Part shown: piece after piece, positions 11,584 to 24,893 of the stretch
Layout of the letters: the number at the start of each line of letters is the position of its first letter
How positions within the stretch are numbered: the first letter of the stretch is position 1
Origin: Monosporascus cannonballus
Taxonomy: Eukaryota; Ascomycota; Sordariomycetes; Xylariales
Direction of reading: 5' to 3'
Length of the DNA stretch: 64,000 nt
Assembly: GCA_004154925.1 (NCBI GenBank)
Contig: QJNS01000118.1
Coordinates: 66,822 to 130,821 of the forward strand
The notes under the pieces: model-generated
Told to the model about the DNA's origin: nothing
The model's database searches: none
Seen by the model: only the letters and a program-made list of their open reading frames with translations
Position numbers and translations under genes: made by a program

Positions 11584-11639
11584 ACTTTTATATTTTTACT
11601 ATAAAAACTAACGCGATAATTACTAAAAGCAAAATTCGC

Positions 11640-12890
11640 CATTTATAAAACGAACTTAAGTTATTAATCAAAAAAAAATTACCGATCGGAACTTAACCGA
11701 CGAACGATCGATTACAGTACGGAAATAGGCGAAAAAGCTTATAACAAAACTTTAACGAGCAAAAAACCATAATTCCCGGGATCCCGAATTACCTTATATA
11801 TATAATAAGAATACATTGCGATAACCGTTAACTAAATGGTCGGAAAACGGACGTAATATAACGACCGTATTCCAAAATTTTTTAAAAAAAAGAAAATTAA
11901 GCTTTTTAACAATAACCAGATTTTGAAAATTATTAATTCGTAAAATAAATAATATTCGGCATTATTTTGATACTTAGTTAAATTATAAATAATAATATAA
12001 GTTAAAAAACAAAGCTTTATAAATTAATTACGATATTATCGTAAAAATGTAAAGGCGATAATTAAATACCGTATTATGATTATTCGAAATTATTTAAATA
12101 TGTATTGATTAAAAAAAGAATATTAAATAAAAGTTATTACGAAACTATATGTTAATAAGCTGAGGTAAAATATATTTATTTATATTTAATAAGTTATAAA
12201 CTATATAAATATTTTTATTATAAACGTTTAATGATTGTATAGCGTTATGTTTAATTACTTTAATTACGAAAAATATTAAGAATAGCAAATTTATAAATCT
12301 TTATTAAAAAAGATAACGTAAAACTTAAATTTTTGGAAACAAAAGATAATAAATAATTTATTGAATTACAATAATAATCCGGTTAATTATTGTTAATTTT
12401 TACGTTAAATAAAAGCTTTTAATTTATAAAATAAAGCTTATATATATCCTTAATTCGGAAAACGATTTAAATAATAAACGTTTTTCTTTTAATGCTTTTT
12501 ACAAATTAATATTAAGATTACGAAATATTATAATACGAAAATATTTTAAATTAAAATGAATTTATAACGTAATAAATAAAATAAAACGTTATTAGGACGT
12601 TTGAAAAGAAGTAACAAAACCGATTATTTTCCGCCAAAAATATTAATAAAAATAAACGATTTTATTTTAACGATTTTTTAAAAAAAGTCTTCCGAACAAA
12701 GAAAAGGCGCCGCGTAATAATAATAAGGACCGTAAGCGTTTTTATATTCGGAACGCACATTATCGCCGATATAATTTCGATTAAAATATATTTTATATAA
12801 TTTAATACGTTTAATTTCTCTAAGAGCTTATTTAAATATTATAATTATAAAAAACCAGATTATAAACACGTGACTTACAAAACTAAAAAA
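11640..12890 (+). pseudogene. gag: gag remnant with CCHC knuckle (element B1)
   Basis: The region after the 5' LTR is A/G-rich on the plus strand but riddled with stops. At about 12836-12880 the frame reads YYNYKKPDYKHVTYK, which is a CYNCGKPGHK..DCK knuckle in which the Cys codons have turned into Tyr by G-to-A change. Its place before the protease identifies the frame as gag. Confidence 0.6.
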
Positions 12891-13099
12891 TACGAAATTT
12901 TTGATATTTCGGCTATACGGAAACCCACTTCCGAAAACCATATAAAACGTCATAATATATAACGATAAATCAAACTAATTTTTAAACGTAAACCGAAAAA
13001 AAAGCCGAAATAAATATATACGTTTAATCTATTCCGGGTAATAATTACAAAACGATCGAAATAAAACCGTTCTTTAAAAAAGCATATATTAAAAGAAAT

Positions 13100-13200
13100 A
13101 CGAAAAATATAATAATATAAGTGGATATAGATATCGGAGCATGGATAAATACCGTAAGCAAAAGGTTAACGAAAAAACTTAATTTCTCATTAATTTTCGT
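13100..13200 (+). pseudogene. pol: Retropepsin-like protease remnant (element B1)
   Basis: An aspartic protease that would cut the polyprotein. From 13121 the frame reads VDIDIGAWINTVSKRLT, matching the gypsy pattern (ID)SGA..N.IS..L around the catalytic DSGA. It lies between the knuckle and the reverse transcriptase, as expected. Confidence 0.6.
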
Positions 13201-13645
13201 AAATATTCCGGATTTTATCGAAATTATTAATACGTATATTAAATATTATAGATTTTAGGAAATCTTTGTTAATATAACAAATAATAATAAGAATAAAAGG
13301 AAGTTTAAATAAATTGATTTTATAATACGCCGTAATTAAAAAATGTCCGATTTCTTATTATTTAAACCGAAAATAAGCGAATTAAGCGTTTTTTAAATAT
13401 AGCCATATATTAATAGTTATATAAATTATTATAAAAGGTTAACGGGTAAACAATTACAAATTTAACATTTTCGGTAAACAAATTTATACCGTTAATTTAA
13501 TAAACTTAGCCGAAAAATTAGATATTCCGGAATTCGGGGTATAATAAAAATAAAAAATAAGCCATTTTCCTATATACTTGAAGAATTTTCCGCGAATGTA
13601 TTTCGAAAAAATAACGAAAAAAATATTTTAATTATTAAGGGCAGA

Positions 13646-14011
13646 ATGCAAAATAAATTTGATGCTTGGAAAAACGCCTTTATTCATCTTAATTTACTCT
13701 ATTTCGGAAGCTTAAAAAAGATATTCGAAAAATATATCCGAAAAAATCTGAAAGTAAGCGGGATACGTTATTCGAAAGCGGGCGTAAAAGCATTAATATT
13801 ATTCGTATTTAAAAAGGACGGTAATTTCCGACTATACGTTAATTATGGGGGGTTCAATCGGATTACGATAAAAAACCGAAATTTTTTACCTTCAATTTTA
13901 AAAATAATAAATAGTTTAAAATTAATTAAGGTATTTTCGAATATTAATTCAAGGATATTTATTACCATATTAAAAATAAAAAAGACGATTAATAAATTAC
14001 CGCTTATTTAA
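13646..14011 (+). pseudogene. pol: Reverse transcriptase N-terminal fragment, longest frame of the window (121 codons)
   Basis: This is the longest open frame in the window and it is a Ty3/gypsy reverse transcriptase fragment. It runs through the spacer helix (KKIFEKYIRKNLK), then GIRYSKAGVKALILFVFKK, DGNFRLYVNYGGFN and RITIKNRNFLPSILKIINSL, the family's fingers blocks ending in ITIKNRYPLP. It goes on into KVFSNINSR, where FTKLDLR with the first catalytic Asp is expected; that Asp is now Asn. The stop after LPLI is premature, so there is no catalytic YLDD. The ATG is internal to pol and is not a real start. Confidence 0.88.
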
Positions 14012-14559
14012 CGCAGTATAGATAATTTAAATATACAATTATGTTATTTAATTTTATTAATGTATTAATTATGTTTTAAGTTTATGTATAAGGTATTAAT
14101 TGGATAAATTAACTAAATATATATAATATATTTAAATAATATAATTATTTATTCGGATAGCGAAAACAAATATGCAAAATGTTTTGAAATTAATTTACGA
14201 ACGGCTGTTATAATATTAAATATTTACGAAAATATTTAAATACGAATCTTCTAAAAAAGAAAAATATAATTCCTAAAATTTATAATTAATACCGACCGTT
14301 TCGAATTAAATTACTAACGGATGGATATTATTAAATTATAGCTAAAACTAACATTAATTTATAATATGTAAATATATTTTAAATTTGCCAATTTGGTTTT
14401 AGAAATTTATTATCTATTATTCGCATATTACTAAACTTATTATTAAACTTTTAAAAAACGCGTAAGTTAAAAGTAAAATAAAAAAATTCCGATAACCAAA
14501 AAAGCTGAAAGGATGTTGCGAAATTTAAAAAATACTTTTTAATTAACAAGCATTTTTCA

Positions 14560-14720
14560 ATATTGGGATAGTACTAAAAATACCAGGGTTAAAATAAACG
14601 TCTCGGTAAAAGCCATATCAAAAATATTTCCATAAAAATCCAGAGAATATTAACGCTCAATTGCGTATTTATTACGAAAATTAAATTTAACCGAAAGACG
14701 CTAAGTCATAGGATAATAAA
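14560..14720 (+). pseudogene. pol: RNase H remnant (element B1)
   Basis: The frame at about 14655-14700 reads SIAYLLRKLNLTERR, matching the gypsy block IAFYSRKL.PAERNY. A decayed ETDAS-like stretch precedes it near 14590-14620. It lies about 650-850 bases past the reverse transcriptase fingers. Confidence 0.7.
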
Positions 14721-16149
14721 AATTATTGGCAATTATAAAAATATCGAAGTATTAACGGTAATATTATAAAAATTGGGGAAAACTTTTCTTAATATTTACC
14801 GAATCTATCGTATTAAAATATATAATAAAAATGCCGAAGCGTAACCTTAAAGTGACGCTAACCTTATAAATATACCGTTTTACGTAATTTAATTTTAAAA
14901 TCTAATATTTACCGGATAACGTTAATCCATTAAATAAGTTATTTAAACGCCCGGATTATATATTAAATGAAATCGGATATAAATACAAAACTCTTACATT
15001 ATTTAAAAACTTAAATTTACAAATAATATGCCGAAAAACGCACAGAAAACGGTTACAAATATATAACGCAACTTAAAATATTATAAGAGGGTAAAAGACC
15101 TTAAAAACAACGCAAAATTCATTTGCTGCAAAATTTCTAAACAGATTTTAGGTAATAAGCATTTAAATAATTATTATCCGCATAAAAAAAACAGAAACTT
15201 TACGTTATACGATCGCAAAAACTTTTGGAAAAAAAATAAAATATTATATATTTGCTAAATTTATCATTTACGAACAATAATATAAGTACAAATTATAATA
15301 ATAATATAATTAACAGCTAAATGATAATAACCGTGAATTACGACCGCATTATAATTAGATTTCAAAAATTTAAGGAAACGAAAGTAATATAAATATTATT
15401 ATTTATAAATAATACGTTTTACGCTTTTTAGCAAAAATATTAATTTAAATCGAAACGGTATTATAACTAAAGGTTTCTCGATAATTTTCAAATTATGTTG
15501 AAAGGTTGAAAATTAAAAACTTAAATATCATAAAATTAATACGGATAACTAAATACCGAGCCGAAATAAAGAAAATATTTCTTAGACCTAAATAAGTTTT
15601 TATATTATTGGGATAAATTCGTAATCCCGTCGTAAATCGCTTCAGGCAAATAATTAATGAATTAATACTATAATAATTTAAAAACAAAATATATAACATA
15701 TATTTATACGTTAAAATTAATAACCCAAAACATTTATTAAAAATATAATAAACAATATCAAAAAATATACCAAATAATATTTAAATTACTAGGGCATAAT
15801 AAAGCTACGTTATAAACCTTTTAACTAATTACAGCCCCTGCCGTTATTTAAATAACCCTCTCAAAAATTCGTTAAATTTTATTACGAAATTCCCTAAAAA
15901 CCTAGAGTTAAACCGGCTAAGATACGACGTAATTCTGGCAACCGTTAACCGTTTTACGAAATTAAGATTATTTATTTTTACGACTAAAATCTTAACCGTA
16001 ACCGAATTAGCTTAATTACTTTACGATAAGGTAAAATACAAATTCGGTAGGCCGGCTGGAATAATTAACGATAAAAACAAACTGCGAACGAATTAATTTT
16101 AAACTGAATTTCGCGAAAAACGAAAAATAAAATAACAAATATCGACCGC

Positions 16150-16420
16150 TTATTATCTATAAACCGATAAGCAAATAAAACGTATTTATCAGATTTTTAA
16201 ATATTATTGCCGCAATTATGTTAATAAATATCAAAATAATTAAATACAATTATTACAAAATGTGAAATGTGTATATAATAATATACGAAACGTATTTACC
16301 AGCTACTTTCCGTTAAAAACCTTATATATATATTATTTAAGAAAAATAAAATACCTTTTATAAAATTTGAAGGGATAAATATAAAAAATTAAAAAACGTT
16401 TCGAAAAAATAACAATTATT
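16150..16420 (+). pseudogene. pol: Integrase zinc-finger remnant (element B1)
   Basis: The frame from about 16180 resembles the start of a gypsy integrase (TYLSDF.ILLPQL, compare ..S.HFYWPQL), followed by a Cys-rich turn reading TKCEMC near 16257-16275 where the HHCC finger has CD.C. The catalytic core downstream is unreadable. Called from order and partial motifs only. Confidence 0.5.
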
Positions 16421-16799
16421 TATTAAATAATAGAAGAATATTAAAAGAAAATAACGGCAGCCTAAAAGATATTATAATTAATATTATATACTTACAAGAT
16501 TCCATTTAAGATAATAAGCAAATTTATCGATTAAAAATTATAAATTTAGTAATAAAAAAGATTAATACCGAAATAATCGAAAATAACGCGAATGTCTTAT
16601 TAAATAAAAAGGCTAGCCCGCTAAATGTAATACATAAAAACCTCGAAAATAGCTTAAATACGCGCTTAAAATATTATAACGTTACGAAAAAAATAAATTA
16701 GGTATATAGGAATTAAAATAACCTACAAATTGCAAAATAATAACGGCCCAATCGGAAATTAATCGCTTAGTAATTATAAAAATCATAAAAAATAGTTTT

Positions 16800-18349
16800 A
16801 AATAAAATTAAAATATTAATGTTAAAATATTATTTAATTAATAATTATTTTTAAACTTTTAACGAATATTTACCTTATCGTATACCGGTCGAAAACTTAT
16901 AAGTAACGCAAAGAATATTGAATTTTTATTTAGAAAATAAATATTTGCGCTTAATTATTAAATTTTACGTTAATTAGCTTTTAAAAGGTATATCAAAGAA
17001 ATTAATACAGGAATATCAGAAAAGAATTAGAAAATATACAATAACAAAAATCAAGTACGTTTATTAAATTTATTAAGTATAAAACCCGGAAAAAGCTTAA
17101 AAACATTTTATTCGTTTTAAAAAGGAACACTTTAATAACCCGAATATAATTTATTATTATTTAGAAATAAAGCGCCGTCCTTAAAACGCTTAAGATACTT
17201 AAATTTGGTAATAGTTTTACCGGGCAAAACGGTTTTTTACTTATAATTATTAAAAAGTATTAAAACTGTACTAAAACGTCGAAAACTAAGTAAAAAATGT
17301 TCGTAAGCGGAAAACGTAACAATATAACAGCTTCCGAAAATTACCTTATTTATAAGGGTATATTAAAATTGCAACCAATCGGAAATTAATTGCGAAATAA
17401 TAAAAAAGGATCATAATATTTACGAAATGAACTTAAGTTTATAAACCCATAAAACGGTATTAAAATTGGACTTCCGTAATTATAACGGACGATCGGAAAT
17501 CAATTTCCGCTGTATTAAAAAACGATACTCCTTAAGAATAACCGCGTTAAAAACGAATTCGACCTCGCAAAAAATATCGAATTAACGACCGACCGCATTT
17601 ACGTTAAAACGTTCGTACTAAGTATTCGTAATACGAGCTTTTTCGAATTCGTTAATTAATTCCTAATTATCGGTACCGAACTAAAAAACTGTTTAGGTGG
17701 TACCTTTAAAAACGATCGGAATTTAAACGGAAATTAAATAACGATATTAATATAATTAAAAATAATTACTTACCGCATAAAAAATCTTATAATAAGAATT
17801 AATTAAAACGTAATTTAAGGCGTTCGAAACCTGAACGTAAACCGTACGATAATCGAAGTAACGTTATATTACGTAAATATAATATGGCTTATCGTCGTCC
17901 TTAATACGATTAATATTTATCTTACAGTCGGCGTCAAAAAAATAACGCTAAAAAATCCCAGTCCTTATTAATATCAAAATACCACTTCTTTTGGAATTTC
18001 TTACGAAAAAGAAAAATGGCAAACGGAAATAATACGTAAAACAAACGGAAAAGGAGAAATAGAAAGAAAAAAACCAAGAAACCGAACGGAACGCATATGC
18101 AAAAGGAATAAAGATATGGGCGCAAAAAGAAAAAAAATAAGATAAAATTAAAGAACGGATTATAATACAAAACTGGGCGAAACATAATTAATGACGTAAT
18201 ATAATACGTACTAATTATTACGACAACTATTTATAATATAATATAACGGTATATTATCGGCAAATATACGCTATTAAATTTACCTAACGTATTATATTAA
18301 ATTAATGATAATATTAATAAATATTAACCGCTTAAAAAGTGGAAATAAT
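16800..18349 (+). pseudogene. Decayed 3' region of element B1 with basic C-terminal stretch
   Basis: The 1.5 kb before the 3' LTR matches 42900-44438 by eye, so it belongs to the element. Near the end (about 18000-18150) the plus-strand reading is very basic (NKRKRRNRKKKTKK), perhaps the C-terminal tail of integrase. The Phe-rich minus-strand ORF at 17934-18185 is a shadow of this. No chromodomain can be made out. Confidence 0.55.
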
Positions 18350-18555
18350 TATAAAAATACAGTCTCTATGAGGATAAAGCTGGTAACTAACCAGCTACCG
18401 ATCAGCTACCGGCCTACTTACTAATATAAATCCACCATCTGGCAGCTAATAAAAAAGGCCAGATAAAAGTAACCTAATATACTTATTTTTTAGAATCTGC
18501 TTTACAATTGGTCGGAGATCACCTCACCCAGCTCATAATTATCCATTATCTTACA
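18350..18555 (+). repeat. 3' LTR of element B1
   Basis: Starts TATAAAAATACAG after a purine-rich tract (about 18331-18346) and ends CCATTATCTTACA. It is less mutated than the 5' copy at its right end (CACCTCACCCAGCTC is kept). The same end is seen inverted at 63965-64000 and decayed at 44654. Confidence 0.88.
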
Positions 18556-19542
18556 TATATATTTACATTTATTTTTTATAACGTATGATATACGTACGTT
18601 TCGTGTTTTTTTATATGGTATTTTTTAATATATACGTTTTAACATTATTTTTTAAGCTCAAAATTATTTAAAAACTAGTATCTTTCTGTATTAATATATG
18701 CCATATATTAACGTAATTTTATATATTACTTAATGCGTTTATCTCGTGTAATTCAGTTCTTTTCTAATTTATAATGGCTATTTATAAATACAATAATATT
18801 TTTGGTATTCCGTTAAATATTTCTAGATAATAATATATTTTTTTGAAGTAACACAAAATTAATTTTAATAATGTATTTAGACTTAACACCGTTAAATTTA
18901 GTCTTAATACTAGTATTTATATGATAATTATTTATATAAAGCATAATAAATAAAGAATTTAATGAAAAGTAAATTTAATTAAATATACTTTGATAACCTT
19001 TATATTTTTATATTAATATTAATATTTTCCTTTACATTGATACATATTTCTTTCTATATTATACATTAACCTAAATATAAATAAAATAAATTTAATATTT
19101 ATTTTAAATGAAACCTGTCTGAAGATATTTTAATTAGGCCATTCGTTAATTAACTTGAAAAACTATAAAACGGTAAAGAGTTTTCTAAATGTTTACTTCA
19201 AACACGATATATTATTTTTATTATGATAAATTATATATTATATATATAACTAAATATAATATATATTTTAAACTATTTTTCGTAGTAAAAATATATTTAA
19301 TGTTTAAAATGTACGCTTATATTATTTGTTTAAATTGCTTGAGTAATAGAATTTCCAATTTTTCCAGTGTATAAATAATCTTCTTTCGTTAATTTAAATA
19401 ATATCTTTATATTAATATAAAACTATTGTTACGTAAAGTTTTAGAAATATAATGTATTAGAAATAATACATTTTTAAATATATTAATACCGTTATTCGTT
19501 TAAAACATATGATTTCCGGTAACGTTATAACTAAATAAACAA
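18556..19542. other. AT-rich spacer, no recognisable feature
   Basis: Nearly pure A/T with little CpG. No motif, repeat or credible frame was recognised. The 61-codon ORF at 19189-19374 is Tyr/Ile/Leu-rich and compositional. Confidence 0.5.
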
Positions 19543-19915
19543 ATTATTCAAAAGCTGCGAAAATGTGACGGCTAGGCGGTTTAACCAACTATTAAATCTT
19601 AGTCGTACGAGTTTATATTGGCAGAAGTATCGTGAGAATATAAGCAATAAATATAGTAAGGTATTACGTCTGGGAATACCAAGGGTGCCTGAGATAATAA
19701 TATTATATTGCAACCTGAAGTTATCTAAACTCTGCGAATAATAAACGTATATATCTTGATCCGGCTTATTAGTTTACTACTAATAAGTTGGTAATCCGGC
19801 TTACTAGCTTATTACTAGTAAGTTAATAATTTATTACGTAATCTGCCCTATTACGTACTTATGGTTAGGTTACGGCAAACCGTTTTTGGAAACCATGGCC
19901 TATTAAGTTATAATA
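19543..19915 (-). repeat. 3' LTR of element A3 (left end)
   Basis: In reverse complement it starts TATTATAACTTAATAGGCC, next to the purine tract of the element (GGAGATCG read on the minus strand). It carries two tandem hairpin units at about 19758-19828. The 60-codon minus-strand ORF at 19531-19713 lies inside the LTR and is not a gene. Confidence 0.82.
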
Positions 19916-20170
19916 CGATCTCCTTTTTCTGCAAATTTTGCTTTTAAGATTTTTCGTTTTTCCTCGGTAAACTTTTTGTATCCATTTAATATATTTTCCG
20001 GTATATCTAAAGGTCGTTCCCGTAAGTCCGAATAATAATTTACCTTAGCTAATTTAATTAAATTTAAATATTTTAATATTATACCTCATTTTTTTTATTT
20101 TGCTCGGCAGCGTATTTGCCAAATAATAACCGGGATTTTTCGTTATAAAAATATATATTTGCCGCAGCCG

Positions 20171-20323
20171 TTTATGCAATAAAATAATCATCCTTATTTT
20201 TATAATTAATCGTTATATCGCAAAATCGAAAAAACTAAAAGAAAAAAAAATTAACGGCCGAAAAATCTTTATCCGAAGTTTTTGCGCGTTTTTCTCGTAT
20301 ACGTCTTTATCGTCAGCATTATT
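20171..20323 (+). pseudogene. Antisense charged frame, copy in element A3
   Basis: On the plus strand, opposite to this element's gag-pol, the frame reads LCNKIIILIFIINRYIAK and then SKKLKEKKLTAEKSLSEVF before a stop near 20323. It aligns with the antisense frame of element A1 (LWADRIIRILF..., KLNKLERREKQAE...) with a two-residue gap. It holds the same position between chromodomain and 3' LTR. Function unknown. Confidence 0.45.
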
Positions 20324-20584
20324 AATTATATTATTTAATTTTTAGATAATTTTAATAGCTTTACGCGGTTAAAAGTAAAATTTATAATCGAGATATAAAC
20401 TTTAAATAAAATAGATATTATTAATTAAAATACGGTAAATTAAAGGCTTCCTCTTTCAGATCTTATAGACTAGAATACCATTATTTCAGATAGTTCCGTC
20501 GTTATTGGTAAAAGTTTTTTAATAAGCGTTAAACGTTAATAAAATTTTTGGCGAGTTTTTAAATATTCTTGGAATTTAAGTGCT

Positions 20585-20690
20585 TTTTTAATTTAATCAA
20601 ATATTAGAGAAGTCCATTTTGTTTTCGTATGTCGAAAACTTTCTTTATTTCTTATACCTGTTCGTTTTTCACTTTTATATCGTTTTATAC
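20585..20690 (-). pseudogene. pol: Chromodomain remnant (element A3)
   Basis: The minus strand reads EIKKVFDIRKQNG followed by YLIK.KKHLNSKNI and KLA, the chromodomain pattern seen in element A1. The aromatic-cage and Trp positions are partly lost to stops. Confidence 0.75.
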
Positions 20691-22429
20691 CGTATATACT
20701 TTGATTATATCCGTTGTTAATTCGAATAAAAAACATTAAAAATTAAATAAAATTAAATTTTATGTAAAACCTTTAATTAGTAATTATTTTCTGAGACGTT
20801 CTTGGCGATTTTGTATAAACCGATATATTTGATATAGAGTTTTTTGTTGCATTATTTTATTTAAATATTTTTAGTAACGAGGAAAACCATTTTCCCCTTT
20901 TTGAAAATTAATCCTTTTAACTTTGTCTGGTTATAATATTTATTTATTTAATTTCGTACGAATTTTAGTTTTATATTTATTTCTTAATATAATTATCGTA
21001 TTTGTTTTAACCTAAAATTACTTTCATATTAATTATACCGTATTACGTATTTCTTTAAAAATTGCCGGAATAAAATTAAAATTTATATTTGCAGATATTA
21101 TTTTAATGTTTTCGTAATAACTGGTATTACAAATTAATTATACGATTAATGATTTATGACTAAATTATTTTATTCGTAATAAATATAGTATTGTAAATAA
21201 ATTTTCAGAGTTTAATTTGTTCGTTTTATTTATTTATGCGTCTAAGGTTTAAATATTACGTATAACTTATGGTTTAAGTCGATTTCCATTATTAAGCCTT
21301 GTCAAAACTTAGATACAAATATCGATATTTTACTTAAAATACTTTTTATAAGTAATTCATATATAATAAAAATATATGTAAAGAAAATATATGGCATTTA
21401 TTCGGCGTCCGTATTCTTATAATATAGTAAAAAACAAGAAAGTTTTATAAATCGGCCAGCGACTAAGAAAATGCTATTATAATATATTTTTATAACTGGA
21501 TTTTCTGATACAGGCAGTTTTACACTAAAATTAAATATAATTAAATATTATAAGCGTTTTCTAATTAATATTAGTTGAAATTTTTCGTATAATTTATATT
21601 ATCGAGGTTTCGTTCTAGCGTAAATATCGTATTGTCCTACATCTTTTTATATTGTTATTTTCATTTTAAGAAAGAAATATTTACGTTAAAGTTATTTTAA
21701 GGTTTTATAAATCTCTAAATATCCGTCTAACTATTGTTCGTATATATTTCGTATTAAATTGTTTTGATATTTTTCTAAAACTTATATTTTGTTTGTTTTT
21801 TGGTTTTTCAAAAAACCATTATTATATTGCTAAAGCCTTTAATATATATCGAAAGATATTTTTGGAATTATAATAATTTGTCGCAGGCGTAAGTATAATT
21901 TTATAATAACAACGAAAATTATATGGCTAATTTTAACTAATTCTTTCCGAAGTGTAATAATTTGCTTAAGGAATTGATTTTGCCGTTCTTTAAGATTTTT
22001 TATATGTAATAACACAATCGAAATTCGTTAATTTTTCCACGTAACGAAATTATCTTTTTATAAGTTCCCTGGTCGTAATAAATCGCGTAAAATTTTAATA
22101 ATCCGTATAAACTTTAATCTGGTATAAATTCTCTTTTAACAAATGCTTAAAGTTTCGAAATACTATAATTATAGCTATAAATTTCTTATCCGGAATACGG
22201 TAACTAAATTCGGTTCTTTTTAATTTATACTAAAAAAAATAATAAGGTGTAATTCGCTTTAATTATTTCGTTATCCGATTATTATACTTAATACGTAATC
22301 AGAAATATCGTTTTTTAATTTAATAAGGCGGTTTAAATCGTACATAATTAATACTGGTTCGTTAATAATAACATCCTTAATATCTTAAAATATCTTTTCC
22401 GTATTTGGCATTGATTTGAACTTTTTTTT

Positions 22430-23115
22430 GGTAAGGTTTGTTAAGGGTATAATTATTTTGTTTAAAATTTCGAATAAACTTCTTGTAATAATTGGCTAAT
22501 CCAAAAAATATCTACACCTCTTTAACCATAGTTGGTGTTTGCTATTTTATAATTATAACGACTTTTTTTAAGGTTTATCCTAATATATTCTTGAATAATA
22601 ATATATTTTAAATATTTTATATCCTGTACATAAAACTAATTTTTTTACGTCAACAAATAACTTTAAGTTTTATAAAGTTTAAAGAACTTTATTAACGTAT
22701 CTTACGTATATTTTTTCCGGTTTTAAAAAGATAAGAATGTCGTCGAGATAAGAAACGATAGAGATATCGAGACTTTTTCGTAATATATAGTTAATTATTC
22801 GTTAAAACGTTACTGGTACGTTCGTAAGTTTTATTGGTAGAACCAAATACTCCAATAATCTGTATTTCGTTTTAAAGGTTATTTTTTATTCGTGTTTTTT
22901 TTAATTTTAATAAGGTTATATCTATTTTTAAAATCGAATGCTGTATACTATTTGGTTCCGTAAAATTGGTGTTTTATTTTTTTAATTAGAAATAATGGTA
23001 TTTGATATTTGACGGTAATATTGTTTAATTGTTGATAATTAAATATAAGTCGTAGTTTTCCGTTTTTTTGGTAGGAAAAATATAAGATATCTTACTGGTA
23101 ACTTCGAAAGTCGAA
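22430..23115 (-). pseudogene. pol: Reverse transcriptase remnant with intact YLDD (element A3)
   Basis: The best preserved polymerase in the window. On the minus strand, KKNGKLRLIFNYQQLNN and ITVKYQIPLFLI (about 23070 down to 22975) are the fingers. VSYLDDILIF at about 22740-22775 keeps both catalytic Asp residues. FFGLANYYKKFIRNF at about 22450-22510 is the thumb. There is still a stop before the thumb and others between the blocks, so no enzyme is made. Confidence 0.9.
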
Positions 23116-24854
23116 TCCATTTTTTATAACCAATTTTTCAGGTATTCTTTAAAAATACGTAACTTATTTCCGTTAATGTTATAAATAAATTAAAATTTTA
23201 TTAAGGATTCTTTTTTAAGAATTATTTTATAGTCCTCTTTGCTGTATTTTGGTAACTTAGTATTAAGCTTTTTTCGGAAAAACTATTCGTATTTCTAGTA
23301 TTATAATAATATATTAATTAGATTTTCGGATTTTTGAAGCTGTTATTTTAAATCGTTATTTAGTTGCTTTAGTTTCGCTTTAATAATAACGATATATCGC
23401 ATTTTTAATACTTATTTTTTTATATTTTATTCTGTAAAGTAAAATGGTTTTTATTTTATTTTTATGCCTATATTTGTCGCTATTATCAATCGAATATTAA
23501 GATCTTAATTTTCTTTTTTTATCTGTTAATAAGGTATAAGGTAAACCTTATTTGGCTAATTCCTCTGTTAATCAAAATTTCGTATTAACATATCTATAAA
23601 CATCCTAAGATTATATTATAATTTTTTAATAAAACGACATCGAAATTAATTATTTAATATTATCCTTAAATAGAAAACTCGAAATAATTAAGTTTACGTA
23701 TAATTTTCCTCTTCTCGTAAACAAATCTTTAACATTTGATATTTATTCTTGTATAAGATTTTAATTTATATGTCCAAAATAATTCAAGTTTATTATCCAA
23801 ATTTCGCGTAATATAATTCCCGCTTAAAGTTCCGTAATTTATTATTGCGGTATATCAGTACGTTCTAATTTATATATCTAAAGTAATAAAGTTATTAACG
23901 GTTTTATTCGTCGCGTTTAGAGCCTTTTTTAGGAATTCCCTTTAATTTCTTTAGCTTTCGTTATTTTATACCTTTTTTACAACTAATTTCTTTTTAATTC
24001 TTATTTAAATTTATCAAATCTTATTTGTATTTTTGCCTTTAACGCGTTAAGTTATTATATTTATCGTTATTGTCAACATATTTTTCTTTCGAATTGTATT
24101 AATTATTTTTAATTTTGATATAATCTTTTTTCCTATCAAATAAATTGTTTTTTTATAATTGTAACTATATCCTATTATATGTTTTTTTAAATATCGTTTT
24201 AAAGTTTTGTTTATAAATTAAGGTATTTTTTCCTTAATAATTTTTTTAAGGTTTATTACAAATACTAATTAAAAATAAAGATCTATAATAATTTTTTAGT
24301 AATATTTGTTTATTATATGCTAAATTAACTTTTCTTTCGTTTAATAGTTATATTATCTATAATAATAAAAGGGGTTTTATTTCGGCCAGTTATTAAACAT
24401 CTTTGGGATTATGGATCGGAAATATTAATACCATTATTTATCGTTTTTCTTATTTTCGATACCGTTCAGAAAATCGAGTTTTTCATAATATATATAAGTA
24501 ATTCGTCTATAAATATATTATTTTTATTTTTTGTAATCGGGGTATTCTCGTCGTCGACAATATATGGTATATATTTTGCCGTATCGATCAGGGGTTCCGA
24601 GACAAAAAAGTTTTATTTAATGTTAATATTTGCATAATTATTTTTATAATGTTTTTTATTATATTCGTAATATATGCTAAGCCAGCTTTTTAGCTTTTCG
24701 TATTCCCTACTGTACTTTTTGCTCTGGGGGACTTGGTAAATGCTTAAGCTGAATTATATTAATAGATTTGCTTCCTTCCTTTTGGTTTTTTCTAAATTCT
24801 CCCTTAGGTATAGGTTTTCAGTTATCTTAACGGGGTTTATAAGTCTCTTATACC

Positions 24855-24893
24855 ACACTATTTTATATCCCATTTTGTTACAATTAAAACATT
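24855..24893 (-). pseudogene. gag: gag CCHC zinc knuckle (element A3)
   Basis: The minus strand reads KCFNCNKMGYKIVW, keeping the first two Cys of the knuckle, with the His turned to Tyr and the last Cys to Trp. The rest of gag up to about 25500 is decayed. Confidence 0.75.

Larger units (their letters stand above)
11378..18555 (+). mobile_element. Element B1: complete, RIP-inactivated Ty3/gypsy retrotransposon
   Basis: A 7178-bp element bounded by two 206-bp direct LTRs (11378-11583 and 18350-18555). The five bases outside each end read TATAT (11373-11377 and 18556-18560), a candidate target duplication although low in complexity. Gag, CCHC, protease, reverse transcriptase, RNase H and integrase remnants follow in order on the plus strand. 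A truncated relative ends at 44654, and the edge of another LTR lies at 63965-64000. Confidence 0.9.

Noticed and set aside
17934..18185. 83-codon minus-strand ORF that looks like a membrane protein (Phe/Leu-rich)
   Set aside because: It is the complement of a Lys/Arg-rich stretch at the 3' end of element B1. The parallel ORF in B2 (44062-44304) has a different sequence, as expected for a shadow frame.
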